Origin: Streptomyces silvae
GTDB lineage: Bacteria; Actinomycetota; Actinomycetes; Streptomycetales; Streptomycetaceae
DNA: 64,000 nucleotides
Reading direction: 5' to 3'
NCBI RefSeq assembly: GCF_016745505.1
Contig: NZ_JAERUC010000086.1
Location: forward strand, 62,001-126,000
The position numbers and the translations under genes were made by a program. Positions 28,913 to 38,589 of this stretch are shown piece after piece. Below the pieces are notes generated by a model. That model was given only the letters and a program-made list of their open reading frames with translations, had not been told where the DNA came from and searched no databases. Position 1 is the stretch's first letter, and each line of letters begins with the position of its first letter.

Positions 28913-30850
28913 TCAGCGGTAGCCCGCCCGCCGCGCGGCGGCCACCAGCGCCAGCACCTGCTCCAGGACACGGCTGCCCTGCGGCGCCCGCAGGGGCTCG
29001 TACGTCCACGCGTGGCCCACCCAGGGGTCGGCCAGGTGATCGTCGGCCACCGGGGTGATCCGGAGCAGGGAGCGCCACAGGGGGTCCAGCACCGGGCCGT
29101 AGGCGCGGGTGTCCTCGCGGTCGGCCACCATCAGCAGGTGCACGCCCACCGAGGGGCCCTCGTCGGCCAGATAGCGCAGCTGGGTGACGGCCCTGTCGTC
29201 GAATCCGTGCGGGAAGTCGTTGACGATGAGCAGCTGTTCCGCCGTGTCGAGGTCCGGGGGCAGCGCGTCGGAGGCTCCGGCCCTGATCGCCATCTGCACC
29301 AGGTCGACGCGCCGGGTGAGGTGGGCGAGGACCGAGGACACGCCCTCCGCCCCGGCGGCGGGGGGCCCGGCGAGGACCCCGGCGTCGACCAGGGGGGCGA
29401 GCGGGCCCGCGGCGGAGCCGGCCGGGTCGATGACGTGCACGGAGAACTCGTCCGCCGGGTACACGGCGAGCAGCCGTGCGGCCAGGGCGACCGCGGTCTC
29501 CATGGCCAGGGTGCGCAGCCGGTCCCCGGGTGTCGCGGCGGCCTCCTCGGAGGCCGTACGCCCGCTGTCGACCCAGATGCCGCGCTCCAGGGGGAGCCGC
29601 ACCAGCAGGGGGATGCGCAGGCCGATGCCCTCGGGGAGGTGGAGGTCGCCGATGCGCAGGGCCATCGGGATCTCCATCGGGACGCGGTAGCCGTGCCAGA
29701 CGGGGTTGCCCCAGCCCGCGTAGGCGGCGGGCAGGGCCGGTTCGACCACGGCGGACTCGGCGGCGAGCTGGGCGAGGTCGCGTTCGAGCGCCTCGCGGGC
29801 CCGGCCGGTGAGTTCGTCGTGCTTGGCCCGGGCTTCCTCGCGGGCCCGGTCGCCCGCTCCCCCGATGCGGCTGCGCGGGTCGGAGAGGGCCCGGTCGAGC
29901 TCCTGGTCCATCCGGGACTCGGCGAAGTCGACCGCGCTCCGGTAGGCGGCGACGGCCCGGGCGAGGTCCTCGAACATGCCCCAGATCTGGTTGTAGAGGC
30001 GCTCGTCCATGGACCAGCCGGTGGCGTCACCGGCGACGGGCTGCGCGGGCTGCCCGGGGGCGGCGGGCGGGGCCGCCGGGGGCGGGGGCGGCGGCGCGGA
30101 GGTCTGGCGCCGCGGGTGCGCGTAGTTGACGGGGCCGCCGGAGGTCTCCGTGCGCGCGGGGGCGGGATCCGGCGGGGCGGGGGCGGGATCCGGCGGGGCG
30201 GGCGCGGCCGGGCCGCCGTCCCCGGAGGCCGGGGGGCCCGCGGGGTGGCGTACCCGCTCGCCGTCGGGGGTGCGGGGCGGAGGCGTCACGGAGCGGGCGA
30301 GCCCGGAGGCGACGGCCTCCTGGATGGAGGCGGCGACCTCCGCCGCCTCCGCCACCCCCTGGTCGGCGAGCATCCCGGCGAGCCCCGCCGCGTACCCCTG
30401 GCCGACGGCCCGGACCTTCCAGACGCCCTGGCGGCGGTAGAGCTCCAGGGCGGACACGGCGGACTCGGTGTCCAGACCGGTGAGGGTGAACGTGGCGATC
30501 TCGGTGCCGTCGAGTCCGGTCACGGCGACGAAGGGGGCGGCGACCGCGCCGAATCTGGCCGGCTGCCCGGGCCCCAGGGGCAGCGCGAGGAGCACGGTGA
30601 CGCGGTGCACCGAACCGGGCAGGGCGTCCAGGTCCACGGCCAGCCGGTGGTCGGCCGCGGCCTGCCGGGACACCTCGAGGCCGGGCACCCGGTGCGACGC
30701 GGGGTGGGCTATCCACTCGGCGCCCCGGACGGTGCCCCGCTCGTCCCCGAGCGTGGCCCCGGCCACGACGGGTGAGCCCGCCGACACCCTGATCTCCAGA
30801 CGGGTCTGGGGCAAGGTGTGGTTCTGCCCTCGGACCAGCTCGGCCGTCAT
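28913..30850 (-). CDS. TerD-domain protein fused to a P-loop-less FtsK-like domain
   Basis: 645 residues from ATG at 30850. Residues about 1-175 form a TerD domain (GQNHTLPQ..., FTLTGLDTESAVSALELYRRQGVWKVRAVGQGY). About 200-290 is a Pro/Ala/Gly linker, followed by a coiled-coil-like stretch (about 295-385). The C-terminal part (about 395-640) resembles FtsK/SpoIIIE/EccC ATPase domains in layout (DEFSVHVIDPAG, EQLLIVNDFPHGFDDRA), but I see no Walker A motif, so it probably does not hydrolyse ATP. It belongs to the calcium-binding Ter stress systems of actinobacteria. A hairpin separates it from terD upstream, so it may have its own promoter. Confidence 0.82.
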   Translation of the reverse strand: MTAELVRGQNHTLPQTRLEIRVSAGSPVVAGATLGDERGTVRGAEWIAHPASHRVPGLEVSRQAAADHRLAVDLDALPGSVHRVTVLLALPLGPGQPARFGAVAAPFVAVTGLDGTEIATFTLTGLDTESAVSALELYRRQGVWKVRAVGQGYAAGLAGMLADQGVAEAAEVAASIQEAVASGLARSVTPPPRTPDGERVRHPAGPPASGDGGPAAPAPPDPAPAPPDPAPARTETSGGPVNYAHPRRQTSAPPPPPPAAPPAAPGQPAQPVAGDATGWSMDERLYNQIWGMFEDLARAVAAYRSAVDFAESRMDQELDRALSDPRSRIGGAGDRAREEARAKHDELTGRAREALERDLAQLAAESAVVEPALPAAYAGWGNPVWHGYRVPMEIPMALRIGDLHLPEGIGLRIPLLVRLPLERGIWVDSGRTASEEAAATPGDRLRTLAMETAVALAARLLAVYPADEFSVHVIDPAGSAAGPLAPLVDAGVLAGPPAAGAEGVSSVLAHLTRRVDLVQMAIRAGASDALPPDLDTAEQLLIVNDFPHGFDDRAVTQLRYLADEGPSVGVHLLMVADREDTRAYGPVLDPLWRSLLRITPVADDHLADPWVGHAWTYEPLRAPQGSRVLEQVLALVAAARRAGYR

Positions 30851-30893
30851 CGCCCTGTCCCCTCGACGTTCGGTGTGGTGCCCTGCCATGGGC

Positions 30894-30927
30894 GCAGCTC
30901 CCGGCGGCGGGTGCCTCCGGGAGCTGC
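30894..30927 (-). terminator. Terminator of terD
   Basis: GCAGCTCCCGG (30894-30904) is perfectly complementary to CCGGGAGCTGC (30917-30927). It lies about 40 bases after the terD stop and before the start of the next Ter gene. Confidence 0.85.
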
Positions 30928-30967
30928 TCGTACGGATCCGCGGGCCGGTCCGGCCCCGCTGCCGCGC

Positions 30968-31546
30968 CTACAGGTGCGGCAGGATCGCCGGCATCAGGTC
31001 CTGGAACGTACGGCCGTTGGCCGGGTTGCCGAGTGCGGTCATCTGCCATCCGCCGCCCGCGCGGTGCACCTTCGCCATGATCTGCGCCGTGTACTGGCCG
31101 CCGCCGTCCAGCGTGTAGCGGGCGAGCTCCTGGCCGTTGGTCTCGTCGACGATGCGACAGAAGGCGTTCTGCACCTCCTGGAACGTCTGGCCGGTGAACG
31201 AGTTCACCGTGAAGACGATCTGGTCGATGTGGACCGGGACCCGCTGGAGGTCGACGAGGATCGCCTCGTCGTCGCCGCCGGAGCCGGCGCCGCCGACCAG
31301 GTTGTCGCCGGTGTGCTTGACCGAACCGTCGTCGCTGACGAGGTGGCGGAAGAACACGACGTCCACGGGCTGCTTGTCGGCGAAGAGCACCGCCGAGGCG
31401 TCCAGGTCGATCTCCCGGGTGCGCGAGCCGAACAGCCCGCGGCGCGGGGCCGCCTGCCAGCCGAGCCCCATCCGTACCGCGGTCAGGGTCCCCCCGTCGC
31501 TCTTCTGCAGGCTGATGGCCTGGCCCTTGGTCATGTTGACCGTCAC
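30968..31546 (-). CDS. terD: TerD-family stress/tellurium resistance protein
   Basis: 192 residues from GTG at 31546 (VTVNMTKGQ), with GGAGAGGGG upstream. TerD/CABP proteins are beta-sandwich calcium binders; the acidic motif GAGSGGDDEAILVDL (about 95-110) and DASAVLF / FTVNS..GQTFQEVQNAFCRIVD fit the family. They are needed for normal development and calcium-linked stress in streptomycetes. It is one of three ter-type genes in this stretch (terC, TerD-FtsK, terD). Confidence 0.93.
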   Translation of the reverse strand: MTVNMTKGQAISLQKSDGGTLTAVRMGLGWQAAPRRGLFGSRTREIDLDASAVLFADKQPVDVVFFRHLVSDDGSVKHTGDNLVGGAGSGGDDEAILVDLQRVPVHIDQIVFTVNSFTGQTFQEVQNAFCRIVDETNGQELARYTLDGGGQYTAQIMAKVHRAGGGWQMTALGNPANGRTFQDLMPAILPHL

Positions 31547-31699
31547 GCGCTGTCCCCTCTCCGCTTGCCCCGCCACCTTCGGTGTGCGGTTTCCCCGCAC
31601 CCTACGCAGTCCCCCGAGGCGGAAAGGAGCCATGGGCCGTTTTTGTGTCGGTCCTGCAACACTGCGCGCCCCCGCGGGGACACCGCGCGCCCCAGGAGG

Positions 31700-33820
31700 T
31701 CAGGCCAGGCCCGCCTCCCTCATCTGCCGCAGCTCCTTCTTCAGCTCCCCCACCTCGTCACGGAGCCGGGCGGCGACCTCGAACTGCAGGTCGGCGGCTG
31801 CGGCCCGCATGCGGTCCGTCATCTCCTCGATGATCCCCGCGAGCTCGGCGGCGGGCCGGTCGGTGACCACCGCTCCGTCCTTCTTCGCCTTGCCCCCCGG
31901 GGCCGCCTTGGCGCCCAGCGAGGGGACGGGGGCCTTGGTGTCCTTGGCCTGCCGGTAGCCGGTGCCGAGCAGCTGCTCGGTGTCGACCTCCTCGCGGGCG
32001 ATGGACGCGACGATGTCGTTGATCTTCTTGCGGAGCGGCTGCGGGTCGACGCCCCGCTCGGTGTTGTAGGCGATCTGCTTCTCGCGGCGGCGGTTGGTCT
32101 CGTCGATGGCCTGCGCCATCGCGGGGGTGACCTTGTCGGCGTACATGTGGACCTGCCCCGAGACGTTACGGGCGGCACGTCCGATGGTCTGGATCAGCGA
32201 GGTGCCGGAGCGCAGGAAGCCCTGCTTGTCCGCGTCGAGGATGGCCACGAGCGACACCTCGGGCAGGTCGAGGCCCTCCCGCAGGAGGTTGATGCCGACC
32301 AGGACGTCGTACTCCCCGGAGCGCAGCTCGCGCAGCAGCTCGATGCGGCGCAGCGTGTCGACGTCGCTGTGGAGGTAGCGGACCTGGATGCCCAGCTCCA
32401 GGAAGTAGTCCGTGAGGTCCTCGGACATCTTCTTGGTGAGGGTGGTGACCAGGACGCGCTCGTCCTTCTCGGTCCGCTTGCGGATCTCGTGGACCAGGTC
32501 GTCGATCTGGCCCTCGGTGGGCTTGACGACGACCTCCGGGTCGACGAGCCCGGTGGGCCGGATGATCTGCTCGACGTACCCGTCGCCCCGGGACATCTCG
32601 TACTTCCCCGGGGTGGCGGAGAGGTAGACCGTCTGGTCGATACGGCCCAGGAACTCCTCCCACTTCAGCGGGCGGTTGTCCAGGGCGGACGGCAGCCGGA
32701 AGCCGTGGTCGACGAGGGTCCGCTTGCGGGAGGCGTCGCCCTCGTACATCGCGCCGATCTGCGGGACGGTGACGTGCGACTCGTCCAGGACGAGGAGGAA
32801 GTCCTCGGGGAAGTAGTCGAGGAGGGTGTTGGGGGCGGTGCCGGGCGAGCGGCCGTCGAAGTGCATGGAGTAGTTCTCGACGCCGGAGCAGGTGCCGATC
32901 TGCCGCAGCATCTCGATGTCGTACGTGGTGCGCATGCGCAGCCGCTGGGCCTCCAGCATCTTGCCCTGCTTCTCCAGCTCGGCCAGGCGCTGCTCCAGCT
33001 CCTGCTCGATGCCGGTGACGGCCTTCTCCATGCGCTCGGGACCCGCCACGTAGTGGCTGGCGGGGAAGACGTGGAGCGAGGCGTCCTCGCTGATGACCTC
33101 GCCGGTGAGCGGGTGGAGGGTCGAGAGCGCCTCGATCTCGTCGCCGAACATCTCGATGCGGACGGCCAGCTCCTCGTACACCGGGAAGATCTCGATGGTG
33201 TCGCCGCGGACGCGGAAAGTGCCGCGGGTGAACGCCAGGTCGTTGCGGGTGTACTGGATCTCGACGAAGCGGCGCAGCAGCTGGTCGCGGTCGACCTCGT
33301 CGCCGACCTTGAGCTGGACCATCCGGTCCACGTACTCCTGGGGGGTGCCCAGGCCGTAGATGCAGGAGACGGAGGCGACCACGACGACGTCGCGCCGGGT
33401 GAGCAGCGAGTTCGTCGCGGAGTGCCTCAGGCGCTCGACCTCCTCGTTGATCGAGGAGTCCTTCTCGATGTAGGTGTCCGACTGCGGGACGTACGCCTCG
33501 GGCTGGTAGTAGTCGTAGTACGAGACGAAGTACTCCACGGCGTTGTTCGGGAGGAGCTCGCGGAACTCGTTGGCCAGCTGGGCGGCGAGCGTCTTGTTCG
33601 GCGCCATCACCAGGGTGGGGCGCTGCAGCTTCTCGATCATCCAGGCGGTCGTCGCCGACTTGCCCGTGCCGGTCGCGCCGAGCAGGACGACGTCCTTCTC
33701 CCCCGCGCGGACACGCCGGTCCAGCTCGGCGATGGCCGCCGGCTGGTCACCGCTGGGCTGGTAGGGACTGACGACCTCGAAAGGCGCCACCGAACGTTCG
33801 ATCTTCGAGACTGGCCGCAT
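31700..33820 (-). CDS. uvrB: Excinuclease ABC subunit B
   Basis: Damage-verifying helicase-like subunit of nucleotide excision repair. 706 residues. Walker [12 protein letters not shown] (about 48), beta-hairpin [12 protein letters not shown] (about 100), DESH box (about 345), helicase motif [11 protein letters not shown] (about 545) and a C-terminal UVR motif (about 665-700, [20 protein letters not shown]) that contacts UvrC. uvrA, uvrB and uvrC all lie within 14 kb here but in separate transcripts. Confidence 0.97.
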   Translation of the reverse strand: MRPVSKIERSVAPFEVVSPYQPSGDQPAAIAELDRRVRAGEKDVVLLGATGTGKSATTAWMIEKLQRPTLVMAPNKTLAAQLANEFRELLPNNAVEYFVSYYDYYQPEAYVPQSDTYIEKDSSINEEVERLRHSATNSLLTRRDVVVVASVSCIYGLGTPQEYVDRMVQLKVGDEVDRDQLLRRFVEIQYTRNDLAFTRGTFRVRGDTIEIFPVYEELAVRIEMFGDEIEALSTLHPLTGEVISEDASLHVFPASHYVAGPERMEKAVTGIEQELEQRLAELEKQGKMLEAQRLRMRTTYDIEMLRQIGTCSGVENYSMHFDGRSPGTAPNTLLDYFPEDFLLVLDESHVTVPQIGAMYEGDASRKRTLVDHGFRLPSALDNRPLKWEEFLGRIDQTVYLSATPGKYEMSRGDGYVEQIIRPTGLVDPEVVVKPTEGQIDDLVHEIRKRTEKDERVLVTTLTKKMSEDLTDYFLELGIQVRYLHSDVDTLRRIELLRELRSGEYDVLVGINLLREGLDLPEVSLVAILDADKQGFLRSGTSLIQTIGRAARNVSGQVHMYADKVTPAMAQAIDETNRRREKQIAYNTERGVDPQPLRKKINDIVASIAREEVDTEQLLGTGYRQAKDTKAPVPSLGAKAAPGGKAKKDGAVVTDRPAAELAGIIEEMTDRMRAAAADLQFEVAARLRDEVGELKKELRQMREAGLA

Positions 33821-33859
33821 GCAACCACCGTACGACCACCCACTGACAACGGCCGGGGA

Positions 33860-34729
33860 TCAGCGCCCCCGCGGCTGCCGGTACGCCCTGCGCGAGGCGG
33901 TCTCGTAGGGCGGTGCGGGGCTGCGCTGGGCGGGGATCGAAGTCATCGGGCCACCGCGCCGGGCCAGGTGTCCGGGCGGCGGCGCGGCTCCCGGGCGTGT
34001 GCCGGTCACCACCAGGGGGTCGATCATCACGATCACCGCGGCGAGCAGCAGGAAGCAGCCCGGGCCGATCATCATCGGCAGGAGCAGCGAGGTGGGGGAC
34101 TCGCCTGCCTGCGGCGAAGCGTCGGGGTGCAGGTGCACCTGGAGCGCGGCCATCCCGGTGTAGTGCATCCCGCTCACGGCCACACCCATGGCGACGCTCG
34201 CGCCGAGGCTCGGGAGGAAGCCGCGGATGGAGACGGCCGCCCACAGAGCGGCCGTGGCGGCCACCACGGCGATGAGGACGGAGAGCGAGACGGTGAGGAT
34301 GTCGTACTCGAACAGTCCGTCGAAGTTCATTCCGGCCATGCCGAGGTAGTGCATGGAGGCGACCCCGAGGCCGGTGACCGTCCCGCCGGTGACCAGTGCC
34401 ATCCGGGTGGCGCCCCGGTAGCCGACGAGGAATATGCCGACCCCGACCATCACGACCGCCACGCCGAGGCTGGCGAAGGTGAGGGGCCTGTCGTAGCTCA
34501 TCGGCGCCTCCTGGACGGTGAAGCCCAGCATCGCGATGAAGTGCATCGTCCAGATGCCGGAGCCGATGGAGGTCGCCCCGAGGGCCAGCCAGCCGGCTCT
34601 GGAGGTGCCCCGGGTGCGCAGGGAGCGTGTGGTGCACCGAAGACCGAGCGATGCGCCGAGGCATGCCATGAGGAACGCCGTGACGGGCGTCACGAGGCCG
34701 TAGGTGAATCCGTCAACTGTGCCCTGCAT
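33860..34729 (-). CDS. MHYT-domain integral membrane sensor protein
   Basis: 289 residues with seven membrane helices in the first 245, then a Pro/Arg-rich cytoplasmic tail. Three MHYT-type motifs are seen: WTMHFIAM (about 60), ASMHYLGM (about 124) and SGMHYTGMAAL (about 185). The His/Met residues are proposed to bind copper and sense O2, CO or NO. There is no GGDEF, EAL or kinase domain attached, so this is the stand-alone type whose output partner is unknown. Confidence 0.9.
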   Translation of the reverse strand: MQGTVDGFTYGLVTPVTAFLMACLGASLGLRCTTRSLRTRGTSRAGWLALGATSIGSGIWTMHFIAMLGFTVQEAPMSYDRPLTFASLGVAVVMVGVGIFLVGYRGATRMALVTGGTVTGLGVASMHYLGMAGMNFDGLFEYDILTVSLSVLIAVVAATAALWAAVSIRGFLPSLGASVAMGVAVSGMHYTGMAALQVHLHPDASPQAGESPTSLLLPMMIGPGCFLLLAAVIVMIDPLVVTGTRPGAAPPPGHLARRGGPMTSIPAQRSPAPPYETASRRAYRQPRGR

Positions 34730-34944
34730 GCTGGTACGCCCTTCGCGGTGTGCCCGGGTTCGGGGGTGACCCTAAAGGGCAAGGCCCGGCAAGCAAACAT
34801 AAGAGCGGCATTTTATCCCCCTCTGGGCCCTCCGCGGATCCGGCACCCACCGTTCCGTTCACAACATGGCCATGATCCTCCTCCCCTTCGTTGGGGATCG
34901 GATGCGAGTCTCTGCGTGTCCGCATCTCGACGCGAGGAGTACGC

Positions 34945-35817
34945 ATGTCCGTACGCACAGCAACCGCATCCGGCGCCGTCGCCGCCCTGCTCGGCGCCTG
35001 CGTCCTGCTGCCCGCCACGCAGGCCCAGGCCTCGGGCGCCCACGACAGCCCGGTGGTCTACGCCCACCGGGGCGCTTCCGCCTACGCCCCGGAGAACACC
35101 CTGGCGGCCGTGGACGCGGCCGACGATCTCGGTATCGACTGGGTGGAGAACGACGTCCAGCTCACCAAGGACGGTGTGCTGGTCGTCGTGCACGACACCA
35201 CCCTGAACAGGACGACCGACGCCGAGGAGGTCTTCCCGGACCGCGCGCCCTGGGCGGTCAAGGACTTCACGGCGGCGGAGATCGCGAAGCTGGACGCGGG
35301 CAGCTGGTTCGGTCCCGGCTTCGCGGGCGCCCGGGTGCCGACGCTCACGCAGTACCTGCACCGCATCGAGCGCAACCGGCAGAATCTGCTCCTGGAGATC
35401 AAGAGCCCGGAGATCTACCCGGGCATCGAGAAGGAGACGCTGCGCGTCCTGCGCACGCAGGGATGGCTCGACCGCGGTCACGTCAAGCGCCGGCTCATCA
35501 TCCAGAGCTTCGGTGCAGAGAGTGTGAAAACTGTCCACGCGCAGCGCCCGGACGTCGTCACGGGCTTCCTTGGCACCCCCACGGTGGCCGAGCTGCCGTC
35601 GTACGCGGCGTTCACCGACCAGATCAATCCGTCGTACACGACGATCGGCGCCGACTACGTCGCCGAGGTGCAGAAACTGAAGGGCGCGCACGGCAAGCCG
35701 CTGAAGGTGAACACCTGGACGGTGAACGACGCGGCGAAGGCCGCCGAGGTGGCCGGTTTCGGCGTGGACGGCATCATCACCAACAACCCCGACATCGTCC
35801 GGGACGCCACCCGCTGA
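34945..35817 (+). CDS. glpQ: Secreted glycerophosphodiester phosphodiesterase
   Basis: 290 residues from ATG at 34945 after GAGGAG. A Sec signal peptide spans about 1-30 (AALLGACVLLPATQAQA). The catalytic GDPD motif is YAHRGASAYAPENTL (about 39-53), followed by ENDVQLTKDGVLVVVHD (about 70-87), with the metal-binding Glu/Asp and second His. It releases glycerol 3-phosphate from lipid headgroups or teichoic acids outside the cell, for phosphate scavenging. A GTTCAC element and a CATGGCCATG palindrome lie about 80 bp upstream; PhoP control is possible but not shown. Confidence 0.93.
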   Translation: MSVRTATASGAVAALLGACVLLPATQAQASGAHDSPVVYAHRGASAYAPENTLAAVDAADDLGIDWVENDVQLTKDGVLVVVHDTTLNRTTDAEEVFPDRAPWAVKDFTAAEIAKLDAGSWFGPGFAGARVPTLTQYLHRIERNRQNLLLEIKSPEIYPGIEKETLRVLRTQGWLDRGHVKRRLIIQSFGAESVKTVHAQRPDVVTGFLGTPTVAELPSYAAFTDQINPSYTTIGADYVAEVQKLKGAHGKPLKVNTWTVNDAAKAAEVAGFGVDGIITNNPDIVRDATR

Positions 35818-35866
35818 GCGGCTGACGGGGGCGGCGTTGTCAGTGGCCGGCCGTACGGTGGGCCCC

Positions 35867-36412
35867 ATGGAGAGCAGCGAGCAGGTCGTGGAGTGGTCCG
35901 TCGTGCCGAGCGACATCGGGCCGCTCCTGCTGGCCGCGACCCGTGCGGGCCTGGTGACCGTGGTCTTCCACGCACGCCCGGCGGTCCGGGACACGGTGCT
36001 CGGGCAGCTGCGGTCCCGGCTGGGCGCGGAGCCCGTGGAGGCCCCGGACTCCGCGATGCTGGCCGAGCCGGTGCGTCAGCTCGCCGCCTATTTCGCCGGA
36101 GGGCTGCGGGACTTCTCGCTCGATCTGGACTGGTCGCTGACGTCCGGCTTCCACCGCGAGGTGCTCCGCGAGCTGGCCTCCGGCGTGCCGTACGGGACGG
36201 TCGTGGGGTACGGGGACCTCGCGAGCCGGGTCGGCCAGCCGGGCGCCGCCCAGGCCGTGGGGGCGGCCATGGGCTCCAACCCGCTTCCCGTGGTGGTTCC
36301 GTGCCACCGGGTGGTGGAGAGCGGCGGGGGGCTCGGCGGCTTCGGCGGCGGGCTGGAGACGAAGCGTCAGCTGCTGGCCCTGGAGGGGATACTCCCGCAG
36401 CCGCTGTTCTAG
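35867..36412 (+). CDS. ogt: Methylated-DNA--protein-cysteine S-methyltransferase
   Basis: Suicide repair protein that moves the methyl group from O6-methylguanine to its own Cys. 181 residues from ATG at 35867. The active site PVVVPCHRVV is near residue 143, with VPYGTVVGYGDLA (about 108) and the helix-turn-helix region AAQAVGAAMGSNPLP before it. It is 50 bp downstream of glpQ on the same strand. Confidence 0.95.
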   Translation: MESSEQVVEWSVVPSDIGPLLLAATRAGLVTVVFHARPAVRDTVLGQLRSRLGAEPVEAPDSAMLAEPVRQLAAYFAGGLRDFSLDLDWSLTSGFHREVLRELASGVPYGTVVGYGDLASRVGQPGAAQAVGAAMGSNPLPVVVPCHRVVESGGGLGGFGGGLETKRQLLALEGILPQPLF

Positions 36413-36483
36413 CGGCGCGTCCACGACGGCGCCGGAGAACGGCGGCAGGACGCGAGCGGGGTGCCCTCGGTCGCCGGGCCCGG

Positions 36484-37122
36484 TCAGCCGAGTCCCGTCC
36501 AGGCCGGATGGTGCGGATCGTCGGCGCGTACGACCGCGTCCGCCTGCCCGGCCGGGGCGACCTCGTCCTCGTAACGCGCGAAGGCGGGGAGCGTCCACCG
36601 CTCGCTCTCCTCGGTGCGCCGTCGCAACGCCCCGGGCGAGAGGCTCAGATGTACGGCGAGGTCGAAGGGGAACCACCGCCCGAGGAGCAGCGGCCCGTGC
36701 AGGACGAGCACCCCGCCCTCGGGAAGCACCTGGTAGGGGCTGCGGGTCGCCCGGTCCGTCCGGGGGTTCCAGAGGTCGGGCAGGATCCGGCCGCTGCCGC
36801 CGGGTTCCAGCGGACGGAACACCTCCCGCCACAGCGCCCCGGTGTCGAACCAGCTGTCGGCGTACGAGTCGGGGTCCTCCTTGCCGTACTCGTAGCGGAG
36901 GCTGGCCGGGCGCAGGAAGCCGCCCGTGGAGACGGTGAGCACCGGGCGCCCGCGCTCCCGCAGCGCCTCGGCGAGGCGCGCGGCGAGATCTCCGGGGCGG
37001 GCGGCCGGCGCGCCGTCCACGCCGATCCTGAGCCAGGGCCCGCCGTCGGCCGGTGCCTGCCCGTCGGCGCGCCCGGCCAGCGCTTCGGCCAGCCGTTCCC
37101 AGGTGATCGGTTCGAATCGCAC
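36484..37122 (-). CDS. Uridine kinase-like protein with degenerate P-loop
   Basis: 212 residues resembling the P-loop uridine kinase family in layout: a start of the type WLRIGVDGAPAARPGDLAARLA (about 30-50), GFLRPASLRYEYGKEDPDSY (about 68) and GGVLVLHGPLLLGRWF (about 135) followed by RRRTEESERWTLPAFARYE. The Walker A site should read GxxxxGKS/T but reads GAPAARPGD, so the Lys and Ser/Thr are missing and kinase activity is doubtful. The substrate is unknown. Confidence 0.75.
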   Translation of the reverse strand: MRFEPITWERLAEALAGRADGQAPADGGPWLRIGVDGAPAARPGDLAARLAEALRERGRPVLTVSTGGFLRPASLRYEYGKEDPDSYADSWFDTGALWREVFRPLEPGGSGRILPDLWNPRTDRATRSPYQVLPEGGVLVLHGPLLLGRWFPFDLAVHLSLSPGALRRRTEESERWTLPAFARYEDEVAPAGQADAVVRADDPHHPAWTGLG

Positions 37123-37181
37123 GCGTCCATCATCGCCCCGCGGTGCGGCGGGAGCGGCGCGCCCCCGGATCCTGCGGGCGG

Positions 37182-38546
37182 TCAGTGCCGTGTGCCCCTG
37201 GCCCGCAGCAGGTCGCCGATCTTCCGGAGGACCTCCTCGTCGTTCTTCGCCGAGGCGCCGGCCGGGGTGGTGCCGGACACGAGCTCGTCGACCTCCTCGG
37301 CGGTCCGGAAGTCGTAGGCCCGCTCCTCCTCGTCGCCGGGGACATGGCCGTACGCGTCCTTCGCCCGGAAGCCGACGGTCATGTCGACCGCCTTGGCGAT
37401 GAGCCAGGTCAGGATGAAGGAGAACGCGATGACGGAGACGATCGCGACGAGCTGCTTGCCCAGCAGGGCCCAGCCGCCGCCCTCGAAGAGCCCCTTCTGA
37501 CCGCTGATCCGCGCGGTGGCGAAGAGGCCGACCATGATCAGTCCGATGAAGCCGCCGACCCCGTGCACCCCGACGACGTCGAGGGTGTCGTCCACGCCGA
37601 AGCGGTACTTGAGCGTGATCGCGAAGGCGCAGACCGCGCCCACGACCAGGCCGGTGACGACGGCGCCCAGGGTGTCGATCTCACCGCAGGCGGGCGTGAT
37701 GGCGACCATGCCCGCCACGGCGGACGAGACGACGCCCATGGTGGTCACCCTGCCGGTGCGCCACTTCTCGACCAGCGGCCAGGTGACCATGGCCCCCGCG
37801 GCGCCCAGCTGGGTGTTGATGAACGCGGCGGCGGCGGTGCCCTGGTCGCTCAGCGCGGAACCGGAGTTGAAGCCGAACCAGCCGAACCAGAGGAGCCCGG
37901 CGCCGATCACGACGAGCGGGATGTTGTTGGGCCGCTCCTCCCGTCGGGCGAAGTCGCGCGGTGCCCGCAGGACGAGTGCCACGGCCAGGCCCGCGACCCC
38001 GGAGTTGAGCTCCACCGGCAGCCCGCCGGCGAAGTCGAGGGCGCCGAGGTGCTTGACGATCCAGCCGTCCTGGTCGAACACCCAGTGGGCGAGCGGGACG
38101 TAGACGATCAGCAGCCACAGGACGACGAAGACGAGCCAGCCCTTCATCGTGGCGCGGTCGGCGATCGAGCCGCTGATCAGCGCGACGGTGATGATGGCGA
38201 AGCCCATCTGGAACGTGCTGTAGATGTACGTGGGGATGTGGCCGGTGAGCGAGGTCAGCCCGACGTCGTTCATGAAGACGTGGTCGAGGTTGCCGATGAG
38301 CCCCGCGCCCCCGACATCGGGGCCGAACGCCAGCGTGTAACCGATCACCCACCACATGAGCGTGCCGAAGGCGAGCGCGGCGAAGCTCATCTTGATCATC
38401 ATCAGGACGTGCCTGGTGCGCACCATGCCGCCGTAGAAGAACGCCAGTCCGGGCGTCATCAGCAGCACCATGGCGGTGGAGGCGAGCAGCCAGGCGGTGT
38501 CCCCGGAGTCGTACGCGGGTGGCATCGGCGCGGGAGCGGTGTTCAT
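37182..38546 (-). CDS. amt: Ammonium transporter (Amt/MEP/Rh family)
   Basis: 454 residues, eleven membrane helices and a 70-residue charged tail. Family motifs: GLAFFYGGMVR (about 33), LDFAGG (about 172-177) with the conserved Asp, and FGWFGFNSGSAL (about 215-226). The twin-His pore motif is altered: the first position reads PVELNSG with Glu at about 179 instead of His; the second His is kept in VGVHGVGG (about 328). It follows ureD by 43 bp, so ammonium uptake is probably coexpressed with urease. No glnK/PII gene is adjacent. Confidence 0.94.
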   Translation of the reverse strand: MNTAPAPMPPAYDSGDTAWLLASTAMVLLMTPGLAFFYGGMVRTRHVLMMIKMSFAALAFGTLMWWVIGYTLAFGPDVGGAGLIGNLDHVFMNDVGLTSLTGHIPTYIYSTFQMGFAIITVALISGSIADRATMKGWLVFVVLWLLIVYVPLAHWVFDQDGWIVKHLGALDFAGGLPVELNSGVAGLAVALVLRAPRDFARREERPNNIPLVVIGAGLLWFGWFGFNSGSALSDQGTAAAAFINTQLGAAGAMVTWPLVEKWRTGRVTTMGVVSSAVAGMVAITPACGEIDTLGAVVTGLVVGAVCAFAITLKYRFGVDDTLDVVGVHGVGGFIGLIMVGLFATARISGQKGLFEGGGWALLGKQLVAIVSVIAFSFILTWLIAKAVDMTVGFRAKDAYGHVPGDEEERAYDFRTAEEVDELVSGTTPAGASAKNDEEVLRKIGDLLRARGTRH

Positions 38547-38589
38547 CGGCGGTACCTCGTGGGTGTCGTCGGGTCGGGGGAGGTGCGCG

